Source: Clostridia bacterium
GTDB taxonomy: Bacteria; Bacillota; Clostridia; Christensenellales; Aristaeellaceae
Reading direction: 5' to 3'
DNA length: 64,000 nt
Assembly: GCA_017547805.1 (NCBI GenBank)
Contig: JAFYOR010000062.1
Location: forward strand, 1-64,000
Each line of letters starts with the position of its first letter. Position 1 is the stretch's first letter. The translations under genes and the position numbers were made by a program. Below are positions 36,365 through 46,011 of the stretch, piece after piece. The notes under the pieces are model-generated. The model worked only from the letters and a program-made list of their open reading frames with translations, was not told the DNA's origin and made no database searches.

Positions 36365-36817
36365 ATGGCCAATCGGACGTTTTCCGGATCGTTTGACCAC
36401 TCTCTGGACGGCAAGGGCCGTGTAATCGTCCCTTCATCCTTCCGGGAGGCGTTGGGCGACGATTTTACCATTACCATCAATCCCAATAAGACAGCCGTGG
36501 CGATCTATCCCAAAGAAATGTGGGATCAGCAGCTGGAACGGCTTTCTCATATTAATCCGATGGATAAGGTTGGCATGCAGTATGAGCGCTACCTGATGAG
36601 CGTGTCCTTCTCCGGCAACAGCATGGATGCGCAGGGGCGCGTGCTCGTTCCGGCAAAGCTGCGCAGCAAGATCGGGCTGACGAGGGATATCGTCTTCGTC
36701 GGCCTCAATCATTACATCGAGATTTGGGATGCCGAGGTCTATGCGCAGTTCGAGGCGCAGACGGAGGAGAACTTCGAGGATCTCGCCGATTATGTTTATC
36801 GCAATTATCCGACCTGA
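36365..36817 (+). CDS. mraZ: Transcriptional regulator MraZ
   Basis: MraZ is a nucleoid-associated AbrB-fold regulator, first gene of the division and cell-wall cluster in most bacteria. The 150-residue protein has the two expected SpoVT/AbrB-like repeats: NRTFSGSFDHSLDGKGRVIVP and SFSGNSMDAQGRVLVPAKL. ATG 36365 fits the GAGAGGAGGG ribosome binding site (36346-36355) better than the in-frame ATG 36356. It probably controls its own promoter through the GTGG repeats. The usual next gene, rsmH, is absent. Confidence 0.96.
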   Translation: MANRTFSGSFDHSLDGKGRVIVPSSFREALGDDFTITINPNKTAVAIYPKEMWDQQLERLSHINPMDKVGMQYERYLMSVSFSGNSMDAQGRVLVPAKLRSKIGLTRDIVFVGLNHYIEIWDAEVYAQFEAQTEENFEDLADYVYRNYPT

Positions 36818-36892
36818 TCGCGCATATCTTTGCGCGTAAACCGATAAAGTTGTATGGCGGAACATCGGCAGATGTTCTTGCCGGAGGGATGG

Positions 36893-37576
36893 GTGAATAC
36901 ACTGATGGCAGGCGCAGGATTGAAAAGAGCAAATCGCGCAAGCTACACGGCGGCTGGCTATGCTTTTGACGAGCAGGGACGGGAGCTGCTGATTGAGCGC
37001 GTGCAGGCTGGCTCTGCGCAGGATCTGCTGCGGGATAATAACCGCGTAGGCTACAGTGCCGGGGAGCTGGACGGCGACGGTCTGCCATTTTCCTTCTTTG
37101 AGGAGGAAGAGAAGCGGGAGAAGCGCAAGGCGAAGGGTTCCCGGGAAACAAAAAAACAGCTGACGACGACGGAGCGCATCATCCGCGCTGTCCGCCGTGA
37201 ACGCGGCGCCGTGGCTGTCTGCTGCGTGCTGCTGGTGCTCAACATCATTCTTCTGTCCTTTTGGGGGCAGGCGCTGATTGACGGCGTGCGCATTCAGGAT
37301 AAAATCGACGGATATCAGAGCGGTATCGACGCATACAACAGCGAGATTGCCTCCGCCCGGGTTGCCATTGGACGCGCGACCAGCGATGAGCGCGTGCGCA
37401 ACGTGGCGCAGAATGAGCTGGGCATGCTGCGCAAGGAGCGCGTGACGACAGAAAAGATTTACATCCAGACGACCGGCATCGTGGCTGCGCAGCAGCCGGC
37501 GGCCGAAATACAGGAAAGTACGGGTCTGCTTGACTGGCTGCTTTCCGTGGCGGATATTTTCGAATTCATGAGCTGA
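36893..37576 (+). CDS. FtsL-like septum protein
   Basis: The 227-residue bitopic protein has a long basic cytoplasmic part (about 1-100), one membrane span (VAVCCVLLVLNIILLSFWG) and an extracytoplasmic coiled coil (IQDKIDGYQSGIDAYNSEIASA) with RVRNVAQNELGM, the pattern of FtsL/DivIC. FtsL links FtsQ/DivIB to the septal synthase FtsW-PBP. Sequence conservation is weak; the call rests on topology and on its place between mraZ and the transpeptidase. I prefer GTG 36893, because GGAGGG is at 36883-36888; an ATG at 36854 has no ribosome binding site. Confidence 0.75.
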   Translation: MNTLMAGAGLKRANRASYTAAGYAFDEQGRELLIERVQAGSAQDLLRDNNRVGYSAGELDGDGLPFSFFEEEEKREKRKAKGSRETKKQLTTTERIIRAVRRERGAVAVCCVLLVLNIILLSFWGQALIDGVRIQDKIDGYQSGIDAYNSEIASARVAIGRATSDERVRNVAQNELGMLRKERVTTEKIYIQTTGIVAAQQPAAEIQESTGLLDWLLSVADIFEFMS

Positions 37577-37603
37577 TTGTTCCTTGTGAAGGGGTGAGAG
37601 GGC

Positions 37604-39727
37604 TTGCGTTCAGCGTTGGCCACCGTACGAAAGCGGACGGCAGCGCTGATGGGGGTATTCTTTCTCCTCTTTCTTTTCGTGTGTGCGCGTTTGTTTGTGC
37701 TGCAGGTGCTGCGTTCGCAGGAACTGACGGGACGCGGCACGGCGCAGTGGACGCGCAGCGGCATCGTTGCCGCAAGGCGGGGCGACATTCTGGATGCCGA
37801 CGGCGAGATTCTCGCGCAGTCCATCACCAGCTATATCGCCAGCGCGCGTATGCGCGACGTCACGGATCCGCAGGGGCTGGCGCGCGTGCTGGCGCGCGAG
37901 CTTGGCGCGGATGAAGAGGAACTGCTCAAAAAACTGGAAAACAAGAACGCGGCGTCTGTGACGCTCAGACGGCAGGTGCTGCGCGAGGAAGCGGATCGCC
38001 TGCGGGCGATCATGGCGGATAAAGAAAACGAAGAATCTGCCTGCTTGAACGGACTTGTATTTGACGAAGACGTCAGCAGGTGGTATCCTATGGGGACGAG
38101 TCTTGCGCAGGTGCTCGGTCTGTGCAATGTGGACGGCGTAGGGCAAAGCGGGCTCGAGCTCAGATATGACGATGTGCTTGCCGGCGAACCCGGCAAGCTG
38201 GTGACCGAGGTGGACGCGCGGGCCAGGACGCTGCCTGACGGCGTGACGCTCTACATTCCCTCGCAGCCGGGCAACTCGATTCAGCTGACGATTGACCGCG
38301 AGGTGCAGTCCGCCGTTGAGCGCGCGGTGCGCGAATGCGCCGCTGTCAACGAGGCGAGCGGCGTGCAGGCGATCGTCATGGATGTGGACACGGGCGCTGT
38401 GCTGGCGATGGCGATGATGCCGACATACGATCCGGCGCAGCCGCCGCGGCAGGATATCGATGCGCTCAACGAGCTGATGCGCATCACCGTCCTGAGCGAC
38501 GTATACGAACCCGGTTCCACATTCAAGATGCTGACCGCCGCCGCGGCGATTGACGCGGGGCTGACGAATCCGCAGGAGGGGTTTTACTGCTCGGGCCGCA
38601 TCACGGTCAATGGAAGCACGGTCAGATGCTGGGGCGCGCCGCACGGCGCACAGTCCATGCAGAAGGCGCTGCAAAACTCCTGCAACCCGGTGTTCACCCA
38701 GCTGGCGCTGCGTCTGGGCAGCGATACGCTGTATCGCTACCTGTATGCATTTGGTCTGGGAAAACGGACGGGGATTGATTTATATGGCGAAGCGTCGGGC
38801 ATACTGATCTCGCAGACGCGCGTAAAGGATGTGGATCTGGCGCGCATCGGCTTTGGTCAGAGCGTGGCGGTGACGCCGATCCAGATGATTGCGGCAGCCT
38901 GCGCTGTTGTCAACGGCGGGCGGCTGATGCAGCCGTATCTGGTTAAGGCGATTCTGGACAGCGAGGGCGGGGTCGTGGAGACGGTCAGCCCGAAGGTGGT
39001 ATCCACCCCGATTACGCCGCAGACGAGCGCGACGATGCGCACGCTTCTGGGCAGCGTTGTGTCCGACGGCGGCGGAAAAAACGCGAAGGTGGACGGGTGG
39101 TCCGTCGGCGGAAAGACGGGCACCGCGCAGATATACAGGAACGGAAAGATCGAAACCAATCTTCACATTGGATCCTTTGTCGGCTTTGCGCCGGTTGAGG
39201 ATCCGCAGGTCGCCGTGCTGGTGATCGTTGACGAGGCGCAGGTGAAGCCTGATTACGGCGGCACGACAGCGGCGCCGTTTGCCGCGCAGATTCTGTCCGA
39301 AATCCTGCCGATTCTGGGGATTCCCCAAACGGATGGGTCCGCGCAGCGCGCGCAGGTGACCATGCCGGATGTAACGGGCATGAACACGACCGATGCAAAG
39401 GCCATATTGCGGGAGCTGGGCATCGATAGCGTGACGGACGGAACGCGCCGGACCGTCACCGGTCAGCTGCCGCCGGCAGGCGTGCAGGTGCCCGAAGGCT
39501 TCTGCGCGATGCTCTATGTGATGGGTGAAGAAGCGCCCGGTGCGCAGGATTATACGCAGGTACCCAATGTGATCAACATGTCCATGCGAAATGCAGCGAA
39601 GGCCATCCGCGAGGCGGGGCTCGTGATGCTATCGCAGGGCGAAGGAATAGCCGCAGGGCAAAGCCCTGCCGCAGGCAGTTACGCGGCGGCGGGGGAAACG
39701 GTTACGGTGACGTTTGAAATGCCGTAA
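37604..39727 (+). CDS. Septal class B penicillin-binding protein with PASTA domains (FtsI/SpoVD-like)
   Basis: The 707-residue transpeptidase cross-links septal peptidoglycan together with FtsW. After a membrane anchor (ALMGVFFLLFLFVCARLFVLQ) come the PBP dimer domain and the transpeptidase domain with S305-TFK308, S359-CN361 and K504-TG506. Two C-terminal PASTA domains (about 585-643 and 650-707; MPDVTGMNTTDAKAIL, VPNVINMSMRNAAKAI) may bind muropeptides or contact partners. Position fits vegetative FtsI; PASTA domains also occur in SpoVD, so its stage is open. The start is TTG 37604, preceded by GGGGTGAGAGGG. Confidence 0.93.
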   Translation: MRSALATVRKRTAALMGVFFLLFLFVCARLFVLQVLRSQELTGRGTAQWTRSGIVAARRGDILDADGEILAQSITSYIASARMRDVTDPQGLARVLARELGADEEELLKKLENKNAASVTLRRQVLREEADRLRAIMADKENEESACLNGLVFDEDVSRWYPMGTSLAQVLGLCNVDGVGQSGLELRYDDVLAGEPGKLVTEVDARARTLPDGVTLYIPSQPGNSIQLTIDREVQSAVERAVRECAAVNEASGVQAIVMDVDTGAVLAMAMMPTYDPAQPPRQDIDALNELMRITVLSDVYEPGSTFKMLTAAAAIDAGLTNPQEGFYCSGRITVNGSTVRCWGAPHGAQSMQKALQNSCNPVFTQLALRLGSDTLYRYLYAFGLGKRTGIDLYGEASGILISQTRVKDVDLARIGFGQSVAVTPIQMIAAACAVVNGGRLMQPYLVKAILDSEGGVVETVSPKVVSTPITPQTSATMRTLLGSVVSDGGGKNAKVDGWSVGGKTGTAQIYRNGKIETNLHIGSFVGFAPVEDPQVAVLVIVDEAQVKPDYGGTTAAPFAAQILSEILPILGIPQTDGSAQRAQVTMPDVTGMNTTDAKAILRELGIDSVTDGTRRTVTGQLPPAGVQVPEGFCAMLYVMGEEAPGAQDYTQVPNVINMSMRNAAKAIREAGLVMLSQGEGIAAGQSPAAGSYAAAGETVTVTFEMP

Positions 39728-39755
39728 AGCGAATGCAGATGATGGAGGCTTGAAT

Positions 39756-41234
39756 ATGAATCTCACGCAATTGACGATAGGCATGCCGGAACTGATTGAA
39801 ATCACGTGCGGCGCGGATACGGAGATCACCGCCCTGACGGCGGACTCCCGGGCAAAATGCAAAAACGGTCTGTTTTTCTGCATTTGCGGCGGACGCGTGG
39901 ACGCGCATGATTTCGCGCCGCAGGCGCTTGAAAACGGCTGCACGGCGCTGGTCGTTGAGCGCAAGCTGGATCTTCCGTGTCCGCAGATCGTCGTCACCGA
40001 CGTGCGCGCGGCGATGACGCGCATCGCCAGCGCCTTCAACGGTCATCCCGAGCGCCGTATGCGCCTGATCGGCGTGACCGGCACGAAGGGAAAGACGACC
40101 ACAACCTTCCTGCTCAAGGGCGTTTTTGAGGCGGCGGGCATGCGCTGCGGCATCATCGGCACGACCGGCTGCATTGCCGGCGACACCAAGCTGCCCAGCA
40201 AGCTGACCACGCCGGATCCCATCGAGATGTTCAAGATCCTGCGCATCATGGCGGATGCGGGCGTTCAGGTTGTCTGTATGGAGGTTTCTGCGCATGCGCT
40301 GTATCTGCGCAAGCTTGTGGGCGTCTCCTTTGAGGCGGCGGCGTATACCAATCTGTCGCAGGACCACCTTGATTTCTTTGGTTCGATGGAGAACTACTTC
40401 GCAGCCAAGCGGCTTCTTTTCTCCGACGGTCTGGCGCGCAATGCGGCGGTGAACGTGGACGAAGAAACGGCGCAGGATGTTCTCAGCGACGTCAACTGCC
40501 CGCTGATGACCTATGGCATCAGCACGCCTGCGGATCTCTTCGCCCGCGATATTGAGATCACGGAGAGCGGCGTGTCCTTCACGCTCAACCTGCGCAATCT
40601 GCATACCGAGCGCATCCATCTGCTGCTGACCGGTATGTTCAACGTGTACAATGCGCTGGTTGCGGCGGCCTGCGCGCTGATTCTTGGCGTGTCGATGGCG
40701 GATATCAAGAAGGGTCTTGAGAGCGTCGTGTGCGTGCCCGGCCGCGTGGAGATGCTGGAAACGCAGACGCCGTACCGCATGATTCTTGACTATTCCCACT
40801 CGCCGGACGCGCTTGAAAACATTCTGAAGACCGTGCGCGAATTCTGCCGCGGGAAGCTGATTCTCGTCTTTGGCTGCGGCGGCGACCGCGACAAGGGCAA
40901 GCGTGCCAAGATGGGCGAAATCGCCGGCAAACTGGCCGATTATTCCATTCTCACCAGCGATAATCCGCGCTTTGAGGATCCGATGACGATTCTTGATGCG
41001 ATTGAGAAGGGAATTGAACCCACCGGGGCGAAATATGAGATTATCGAAAACCGGCGCGAGGCAATCCGTCAGGCCATGGAGATGGCTGTTGGCGGGGATA
41101 TTGTCGTGCTCGCCGGCAAAGGCCATGAAACGTATCAGGAGATCTGCGGCGTGAAGTATCCGTTTGACGAAAAGGTGATCGTTGAGGAGCTTCATCAGGA
41201 GATCAAGGCCGAAGAGACGCTTTCCGGCGTCTGA
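39756..41234 (+). CDS. murE: UDP-MurNAc-tripeptide synthetase MurE
   Basis: MurE (492 residues) adds the third amino acid to UDP-MurNAc-L-Ala-D-Glu in the cytoplasm. The Mur ligase ATP loop is GTKGKTT (109-115), and the amino-acid specificity motif is DNPR (402-405), typical of meso-diaminopimelate-adding enzymes rather than lysine-adding ones. The peptidoglycan is therefore predicted to be DAP-type. ATG 39756 follows GATGGAGGCTTG. murF, usually next, is missing here. Confidence 0.96.
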   Translation: MNLTQLTIGMPELIEITCGADTEITALTADSRAKCKNGLFFCICGGRVDAHDFAPQALENGCTALVVERKLDLPCPQIVVTDVRAAMTRIASAFNGHPERRMRLIGVTGTKGKTTTTFLLKGVFEAAGMRCGIIGTTGCIAGDTKLPSKLTTPDPIEMFKILRIMADAGVQVVCMEVSAHALYLRKLVGVSFEAAAYTNLSQDHLDFFGSMENYFAAKRLLFSDGLARNAAVNVDEETAQDVLSDVNCPLMTYGISTPADLFARDIEITESGVSFTLNLRNLHTERIHLLLTGMFNVYNALVAAACALILGVSMADIKKGLESVVCVPGRVEMLETQTPYRMILDYSHSPDALENILKTVREFCRGKLILVFGCGGDRDKGKRAKMGEIAGKLADYSILTSDNPRFEDPMTILDAIEKGIEPTGAKYEIIENRREAIRQAMEMAVGGDIVVLAGKGHETYQEICGVKYPFDEKVIVEELHQEIKAEETLSGV

Positions 41235-41278
41235 ATACACACCGCGCATCCTGCGCGCGGGGATTCGGAGGAACAACC

Positions 41279-42250
41279 ATGCAAAGGATGATGGGAACCC
41301 TGCTGATCGCGTTTGTGCTCGGCGTTGTCCTGGGCAAGCTGCTGCTGCCCGTGCTGCACAGGCTGAAATTCGGTCAGAACATCTATGAACTGGCGCCCGA
41401 GGCGCACAAAAAGAAGCAGGGCACGCCGATCATGGGCGGACTGGTGTTTGCCGGTGCGTTCATCATTGCCGCGCTGCTGATGAATGATTATTCCATGCCG
41501 GTGTGGCAGAACATGACGCTGGCGATGATGCTCATGGCGCTTGGCAACATGTTCATCGGCTTTGCCGACGACATGACCAAAATCCGCCGGGGCAAAAACG
41601 GCGGCCTGACGCCCAAGCAGAAGATGTTTTTCCAGACGATTCTGGCGCTGGCGTTCTCCCTGTATTGCTATTTCCATCCGCAGGTCGGCAGCGTGATTGA
41701 GATTCCGTTCCTGCGCACGCAGCTGGATCTGGGCATCCTGTATGTGCCGATCATGATGTTCATCATCGTGGGTACGACCAACAGCGCGAACCTGCTGGAC
41801 GGTCTTGACGGCCTGCTGACCAGCGTGTCCATCGTCGATTTTGCCGCGCTGAGCGTGCTTGCCGCCGTCGCCGGGCTTTCCGGCCTTGGCGTGGGCTGCG
41901 CGGCGCTGTGCGGCGGCCTGATGGGCTTCCTCATCTATAACGTCAATCCGGCGAAGATGTTCATGGGCGATACCGGCTCCATGTTCATCGGCGGCGCGGT
42001 GGTCGCCGCGGCGATGATGCTCAGGCAGCCGCTGATCCTCGTGCTGATCGCCTTCTGGATGTTCATGAGCACCCTGTCCGTCATCATTCAGGTGACGTAC
42101 TTTAAGAAGACGGGCGGAAAGCGCATCTTCAAGATGTCCCCGATTCACCATCACTTTGAGCTGTGCGGCATGAGCGAGGTGCGCATCGTAGCGATGTACA
42201 TGATGACGACTGCCGTGCTGTGCATCATCACGCTGATGGGCATCCTTTAA
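41279..42250 (+). CDS. mraY: Phospho-MurNAc-pentapeptide transferase MraY
   Basis: MraY (323 residues, about ten membrane spans) moves phospho-MurNAc-pentapeptide onto undecaprenyl phosphate to make lipid I. Conserved cytoplasmic motifs include FADDMTKI (catalytic aspartates), NSANLLDGLDGL, MGDTGSMFIGG and SPIHHHFEL. ATG 41279 follows CGGAGGAACAAC. It lies 44 bases after murE. A hairpin follows before murD. Confidence 0.97.
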   Translation: MQRMMGTLLIAFVLGVVLGKLLLPVLHRLKFGQNIYELAPEAHKKKQGTPIMGGLVFAGAFIIAALLMNDYSMPVWQNMTLAMMLMALGNMFIGFADDMTKIRRGKNGGLTPKQKMFFQTILALAFSLYCYFHPQVGSVIEIPFLRTQLDLGILYVPIMMFIIVGTTNSANLLDGLDGLLTSVSIVDFAALSVLAAVAGLSGLGVGCAALCGGLMGFLIYNVNPAKMFMGDTGSMFIGGAVVAAAMMLRQPLILVLIAFWMFMSTLSVIIQVTYFKKTGGKRIFKMSPIHHHFELCGMSEVRIVAMYMMTTAVLCIITLMGIL

Positions 42251-42321
42251 TCCGCACTTTCCTGTATTGCAGATATAACGGTCATTTTCGCGGAACGCCT
42301 GGGGCTAAAGGCGTCCGCCGG

Positions 42322-42358
42322 AACCCGGCTTTGGCATATTGGCCGAGGCCGGGTTTTG
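42322..42358 (+). terminator. Possible attenuator between mraY and murD
   Basis: AACCCGGC / GCCGGGTT (42322-42329 with 42348-42355) with an inner TTGG/CCGA stem, followed by only a short T run. It may cause partial termination inside the cluster. Confidence 0.45.
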
Positions 42359-42390
42359 CCGTAGACCGACAAAAGAATGGAGGTTTTCTG

Positions 42391-43761
42391 ATGAACTTGA
42401 CGGAGATGAAAAACAAGCGCGTTATGATCTGCGGCATGGCCCGCAGCGGCATTGCGGCGGCAAAGCTGCTGCTTTCCATGGGCGCCGTGGTGACGATCAG
42501 CGACCTGAAGGAAGAGGCGAAATTCGGCGCGGATCTTGACGAGCTGCGCACGGAAAACTGCATCTTTGCGCTGGGCTGCCCGCCGGATGCATATATTGAA
42601 AAGCAGGACATGATGGTCATCAGCCCGGGCATCGCCTTTGCCAAGCCCTTTGTGCAGAAGGCCGTTGAGGCGGGCGTGGAGGTCATCGGCGAGCTGGAGC
42701 TGGGCGCGCGCCGGATGTGCGGCGAGCTGGTCGCCATCACCGGCACGAACGGAAAGACGACGACCACGACGCTGGTGGGCGAATTCTTCAAGGCGGCGGG
42801 CAGAACCACGCACGTCGTGGGCAACATCGGCTACCCGATCACGGCGGCCGCCGGCGAATCCACCAATGAGGACGTGACCGTGGCGGAGGTCAGCTCCTAC
42901 CAGTGCGAGACGATCAGGGAGTTCCATCCGCAGGTTGGCGCGGTGCTCAATATCACCGAGGATCACCTTGCGCGTCACGGCACGATGGAATGCTATGTGG
43001 CGATGAAGCGCCGGATCTTTGCGCAGCAGGAAGCGCATGATTACGCGGTGTTTAACTACGACGATGCGACCTGCCGGGAGATGGCCGAAGGGCTGACGGC
43101 GAAGATCGCGTGGTTCTCGCGCACGCAGCAGGTTTCCTTCGGCGCGTGCGTCATGGATGGAAACATCGTGCTCAGAGCGGGCGGCGAGCATGTCGTCTGC
43201 GCCTGCGACGAGGTGCTGATCCCCGGTCCGCATAATCTGGAAAACGCGCTGGCGGCGGTCACCATCGCGGGTCTTCTGGGCGTCAGGCCTGAAACGATGC
43301 GCGAGGTGCTCAAGACGTTCTCCGGCGTTGAACACCGCATCGAGACGGTCAGGACGATCGACGGCGTGACGTGGATCAACGACTCGAAGGGAACGAACGT
43401 CGATTCGACCCTCAAGGCGATTGACACGATGACCAGACCCACCGTGCTGATCCTCGGCGGCAGCGACAAGAAGACAAACTTTGATCCGCTGGCGCAGGCG
43501 ATTGTACAAAGCGGAAACATCATCCATTGCGTGCTTATCGGCGACACCGCGCAGCAGATCAGTCAGTCGCTTGATCGCGCGGGCTATACGGCGTATGAGC
43601 TGGCGGGTTACGATTTTGACGACTGCATCGCGCGCTGCCGCGCAGCCGCCGTTCCGGGCGGCAATGTGCTGCTGTCTCCTGCCTGCGCAAGCTTTGATAT
43701 GTTTGTGGATTACGAAGACCGCGGCAGAGTATTTAAGAAGAAAATTATGGGATTAAAATGA
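42391..43761 (+). CDS. murD: UDP-MurNAc-L-alanine:D-glutamate ligase MurD
   Basis: MurD (456 residues) adds D-glutamate to UDP-MurNAc-L-Ala in the cytoplasm. An N-terminal Rossmann-like domain (VMICGMARSGIAAAKLL) precedes the ATP loop GTNGKTTTT, the VAEVSSYQCE and ITEDHLARH motifs and the C-terminal DSKGTNVDST and SPACASFDMF blocks. ATG 42391 follows AATGGAGGTTTTCTG. An upstream extension to 42163 overlaps mraY and is rejected. Confidence 0.96.
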   Translation: MNLTEMKNKRVMICGMARSGIAAAKLLLSMGAVVTISDLKEEAKFGADLDELRTENCIFALGCPPDAYIEKQDMMVISPGIAFAKPFVQKAVEAGVEVIGELELGARRMCGELVAITGTNGKTTTTTLVGEFFKAAGRTTHVVGNIGYPITAAAGESTNEDVTVAEVSSYQCETIREFHPQVGAVLNITEDHLARHGTMECYVAMKRRIFAQQEAHDYAVFNYDDATCREMAEGLTAKIAWFSRTQQVSFGACVMDGNIVLRAGGEHVVCACDEVLIPGPHNLENALAAVTIAGLLGVRPETMREVLKTFSGVEHRIETVRTIDGVTWINDSKGTNVDSTLKAIDTMTRPTVLILGGSDKKTNFDPLAQAIVQSGNIIHCVLIGDTAQQISQSLDRAGYTAYELAGYDFDDCIARCRAAAVPGGNVLLSPACASFDMFVDYEDRGRVFKKKIMGLK

Positions 43762-43871
43762 GGCGTTCGCTCGTTTTGGTATAAAGCGCATCGTGAAGGA
43801 TACAGCTTGCCCCTCCCGGCATGCATGAAATACGCAGGAACGATTTCTATGCATCAAGGAGGGGGAAGGAT

Positions 43872-44987
43872 TTGCAGGAAAGAAAACGAGCGCAGGCGCG
43901 GCCCTGCGACATGAGCGTTGTTCTGCTGATGGTGGTTCTGCTGGCGATGGGGCTGCTGACGCTTTTCAGCGCGACGTATTACCAGCGAACCAGAAACGGC
44001 GATCCATTCTCGGCGGTCAAGAAGCAGCTGGTCGGCGTCGTGCTCGGGGCGGCGGCGTGCGTGGTTTTGTCCCGTGTGCCTTACAGAATCTATCGCAGGA
44101 AGAATGTCATCCTGCTTTTGCTGGGGGTCAGCGCGCTGCTGCTGGTTCTGGTGATTATTCCGGGGATCGGCGTGAGCATCAACGGCTCGCGCCGCTGGCT
44201 GAATTTCTTTGGCATGAGCATGCAGCCGTCCGAATTTGCCAAGTATGCGATGGTCATCTTCATGGCTGGCGCGCTTGACCGGCTTGGCGGCGGCGTGGGC
44301 AGGCTGTTTACAGGCGTTGCGCCGGTGCTGGTCGTTCCGGGCGTCATGTTTCTTTTGATCCTTGAGCAGCCGAATCTGTCAACCGGCGGCAGCATTCTCA
44401 TCTGTGCGCTGGCGATGCTTTTCTGCGCGGGACTGCGCAAGCGGCATATGGCGCTGCTGGGCGCCGGCGGACTGGTTCTTGGCGCATTCTATGCATGGAG
44501 CGCGCCGTACAGGCGCGAGCGGCTGCTTTCTTTCCGGGATCCGTTTGCCAAAATGAGCGATGAAGGCTATCAGCTTTCCCAGTCGCTCATTGCGCTGGGC
44601 AGCGGCGGTCTTTTCGGCATGGGACTTGGGCAGGGAAGGCAGAAGTTTGCCTATCTGCCCTATCCGGAATCGGACTTCATCTTTGCGATTGTCGGCGAGG
44701 ATTTCGGTCTTTTTGGCTGCCTTGTAGTGGTGGCAATGTTCGCGGCGTTCGTTTTCTGCGGTCTTCGCGTGGCGGTCAACTGCTCCGACCGCTACGGCAG
44801 TCTGCTGGCGGCGGGCATCACGGCGATGATCGGCCTGCAGGCCTTTATCAACATGGGCGTTGTGACGGGCATTCTGCCCACGACTGGGCTTCCGCTGCCG
44901 TTTTTCAGCGCCGGCGGCACGTCGGTGAGCATGATTATGGCGGCGGTCGGCATTCTTCTCAACATCTCGCGCGGTGAGCAGACATAA
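43872..44987 (+). CDS. ftsW: SEDS-family glycosyltransferase FtsW
   Basis: FtsW polymerises lipid II glycan strands at the septum with its partner PBP. The 371-residue protein has about ten spans and SEDS signatures: RRWLNFFGMSMQPSEFAKY, GYQLSQSLIALGSGGLFGMGLG and PESDFIFAIVGEDFG, the last region holding the catalytic aspartate. RodA is a possible alternative from sequence alone; position in the division cluster favours FtsW. The start is TTG 43872, directly behind AAGGAGGGGGAAGGA. murG, often next to ftsW, is absent. Confidence 0.93.
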   Translation: MQERKRAQARPCDMSVVLLMVVLLAMGLLTLFSATYYQRTRNGDPFSAVKKQLVGVVLGAAACVVLSRVPYRIYRRKNVILLLLGVSALLLVLVIIPGIGVSINGSRRWLNFFGMSMQPSEFAKYAMVIFMAGALDRLGGGVGRLFTGVAPVLVVPGVMFLLILEQPNLSTGGSILICALAMLFCAGLRKRHMALLGAGGLVLGAFYAWSAPYRRERLLSFRDPFAKMSDEGYQLSQSLIALGSGGLFGMGLGQGRQKFAYLPYPESDFIFAIVGEDFGLFGCLVVVAMFAAFVFCGLRVAVNCSDRYGSLLAAGITAMIGLQAFINMGVVTGILPTTGLPLPFFSAGGTSVSMIMAAVGILLNISRGEQT

Positions 44988-45000
44988 GGAGAAAGAACAC

Positions 45001-45843
45001 ATGGCAAAAAAGAAGAACAGAGGGAAAAACAGGCTGCTGACCAGACTGGTGTTGTTTGCGGCGGTGTTTGCGGCGGTGCTCATTGCGCTGCTGATTTTCC
45101 TGAATAGTCAGGTGATGGTGATCAAGAACATCTCCGTTGTGGGCAACCGTACGATTTCCGCGGAGGAAGTCATTGCGCTCAGTCGGATCAATACCGGAGA
45201 ACGATACGGGGAGAAATCCGACGCGCAGATAAGGGAGAATCTGGAACGCAACCGCTACATCGTCTACGAGCGCAGCACGTTTGACTATAACAGCCGACGC
45301 CTGACGCTGCATATCAACGAGAGAATCGGCTGGGGTGTTGTCGGCGCATATGGTCTGTATTACGTCATCGACGAGACGGGCGTGGTGCTGGAATGTACCG
45401 GCAACCAGTATCCCGATAACGTGGCCGGACCGTCCGTATCCGGCCTGATTGAAACCGAAATCAGCAATATCAGACCGACGGTCGGCAGCCGGCTTCCGAT
45501 TCAGACGACCCGCCGTCTGGATGTGATGGGGGCGGTTTTGAAGGCGCTGGATGAAACGAACATGCTCATGCGCATTGCGACGCTGGATGTGACGTATCCT
45601 GATGACGTGAAGCTGCTCACCGACGGGGGAATGAGCATTGAACTGGGCGATGTGACAAACCTGAAAACCAAGCTGATCATCGCACAGGAGGTGCTGTATC
45701 TGCGCGAAAAGCAGGGCAGCGTGCTGGGCGCGAAGCTGGATGTTTCCAGCGGAACGCGCGCGCACTATATTCCGGGCGAGCGCCCGACGCCCACGCCTGT
45801 GCCCACGGCGACGCCGCTGCCGGGCGAAGAGGCCGATCAGTAA
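45001..45843 (+). CDS. ftsQ: Cell division protein FtsQ/DivIB
   Basis: The 280-residue bitopic protein has a basic start, one membrane span (LVLFAAVFAAVLIALLIFL) and an extracytoplasmic POTRA domain (VIKNISVVGNRTISAEEVIALS), then an FtsQ/DivIB beta domain and a proline-threonine-rich tail (PTPTPVPTATPLPG). It stabilises the FtsL-DivIC complex that regulates septal synthesis. ATG 45001 follows AGGAGAAAGAAC, 13 bases after ftsW. Confidence 0.9.
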   Translation: MAKKKNRGKNRLLTRLVLFAAVFAAVLIALLIFLNSQVMVIKNISVVGNRTISAEEVIALSRINTGERYGEKSDAQIRENLERNRYIVYERSTFDYNSRRLTLHINERIGWGVVGAYGLYYVIDETGVVLECTGNQYPDNVAGPSVSGLIETEISNIRPTVGSRLPIQTTRRLDVMGAVLKALDETNMLMRIATLDVTYPDDVKLLTDGGMSIELGDVTNLKTKLIIAQEVLYLREKQGSVLGAKLDVSSGTRAHYIPGERPTPTPVPTATPLPGEEADQ

Positions 45844-45899
45844 AAACCGGCCCGGACTGGGAAAACACGGCTAAACAGGAACAAATTTGCACAAGTGGC

Positions 45900-45928
45900 T
45901 TGAAAGAACGGGCATAATCGGTTACAAT
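45900..45928 (+). promoter_or_regulatory. Promoter of ftsA-ftsZ
   Basis: TTGAAA at 45900-45905 and TACAAT at 45923-45928, 17-base spacer. It gives ftsA-ftsZ a separate promoter. Confidence 0.8.
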
Positions 45929-46011
45929 AAAATAGCATAATAGCAAATAAAATGATATCATTCGCCCTTTTGGGCAAGTTTACATGCGGGCAGACAGGAG
46001 CATGAGATCGT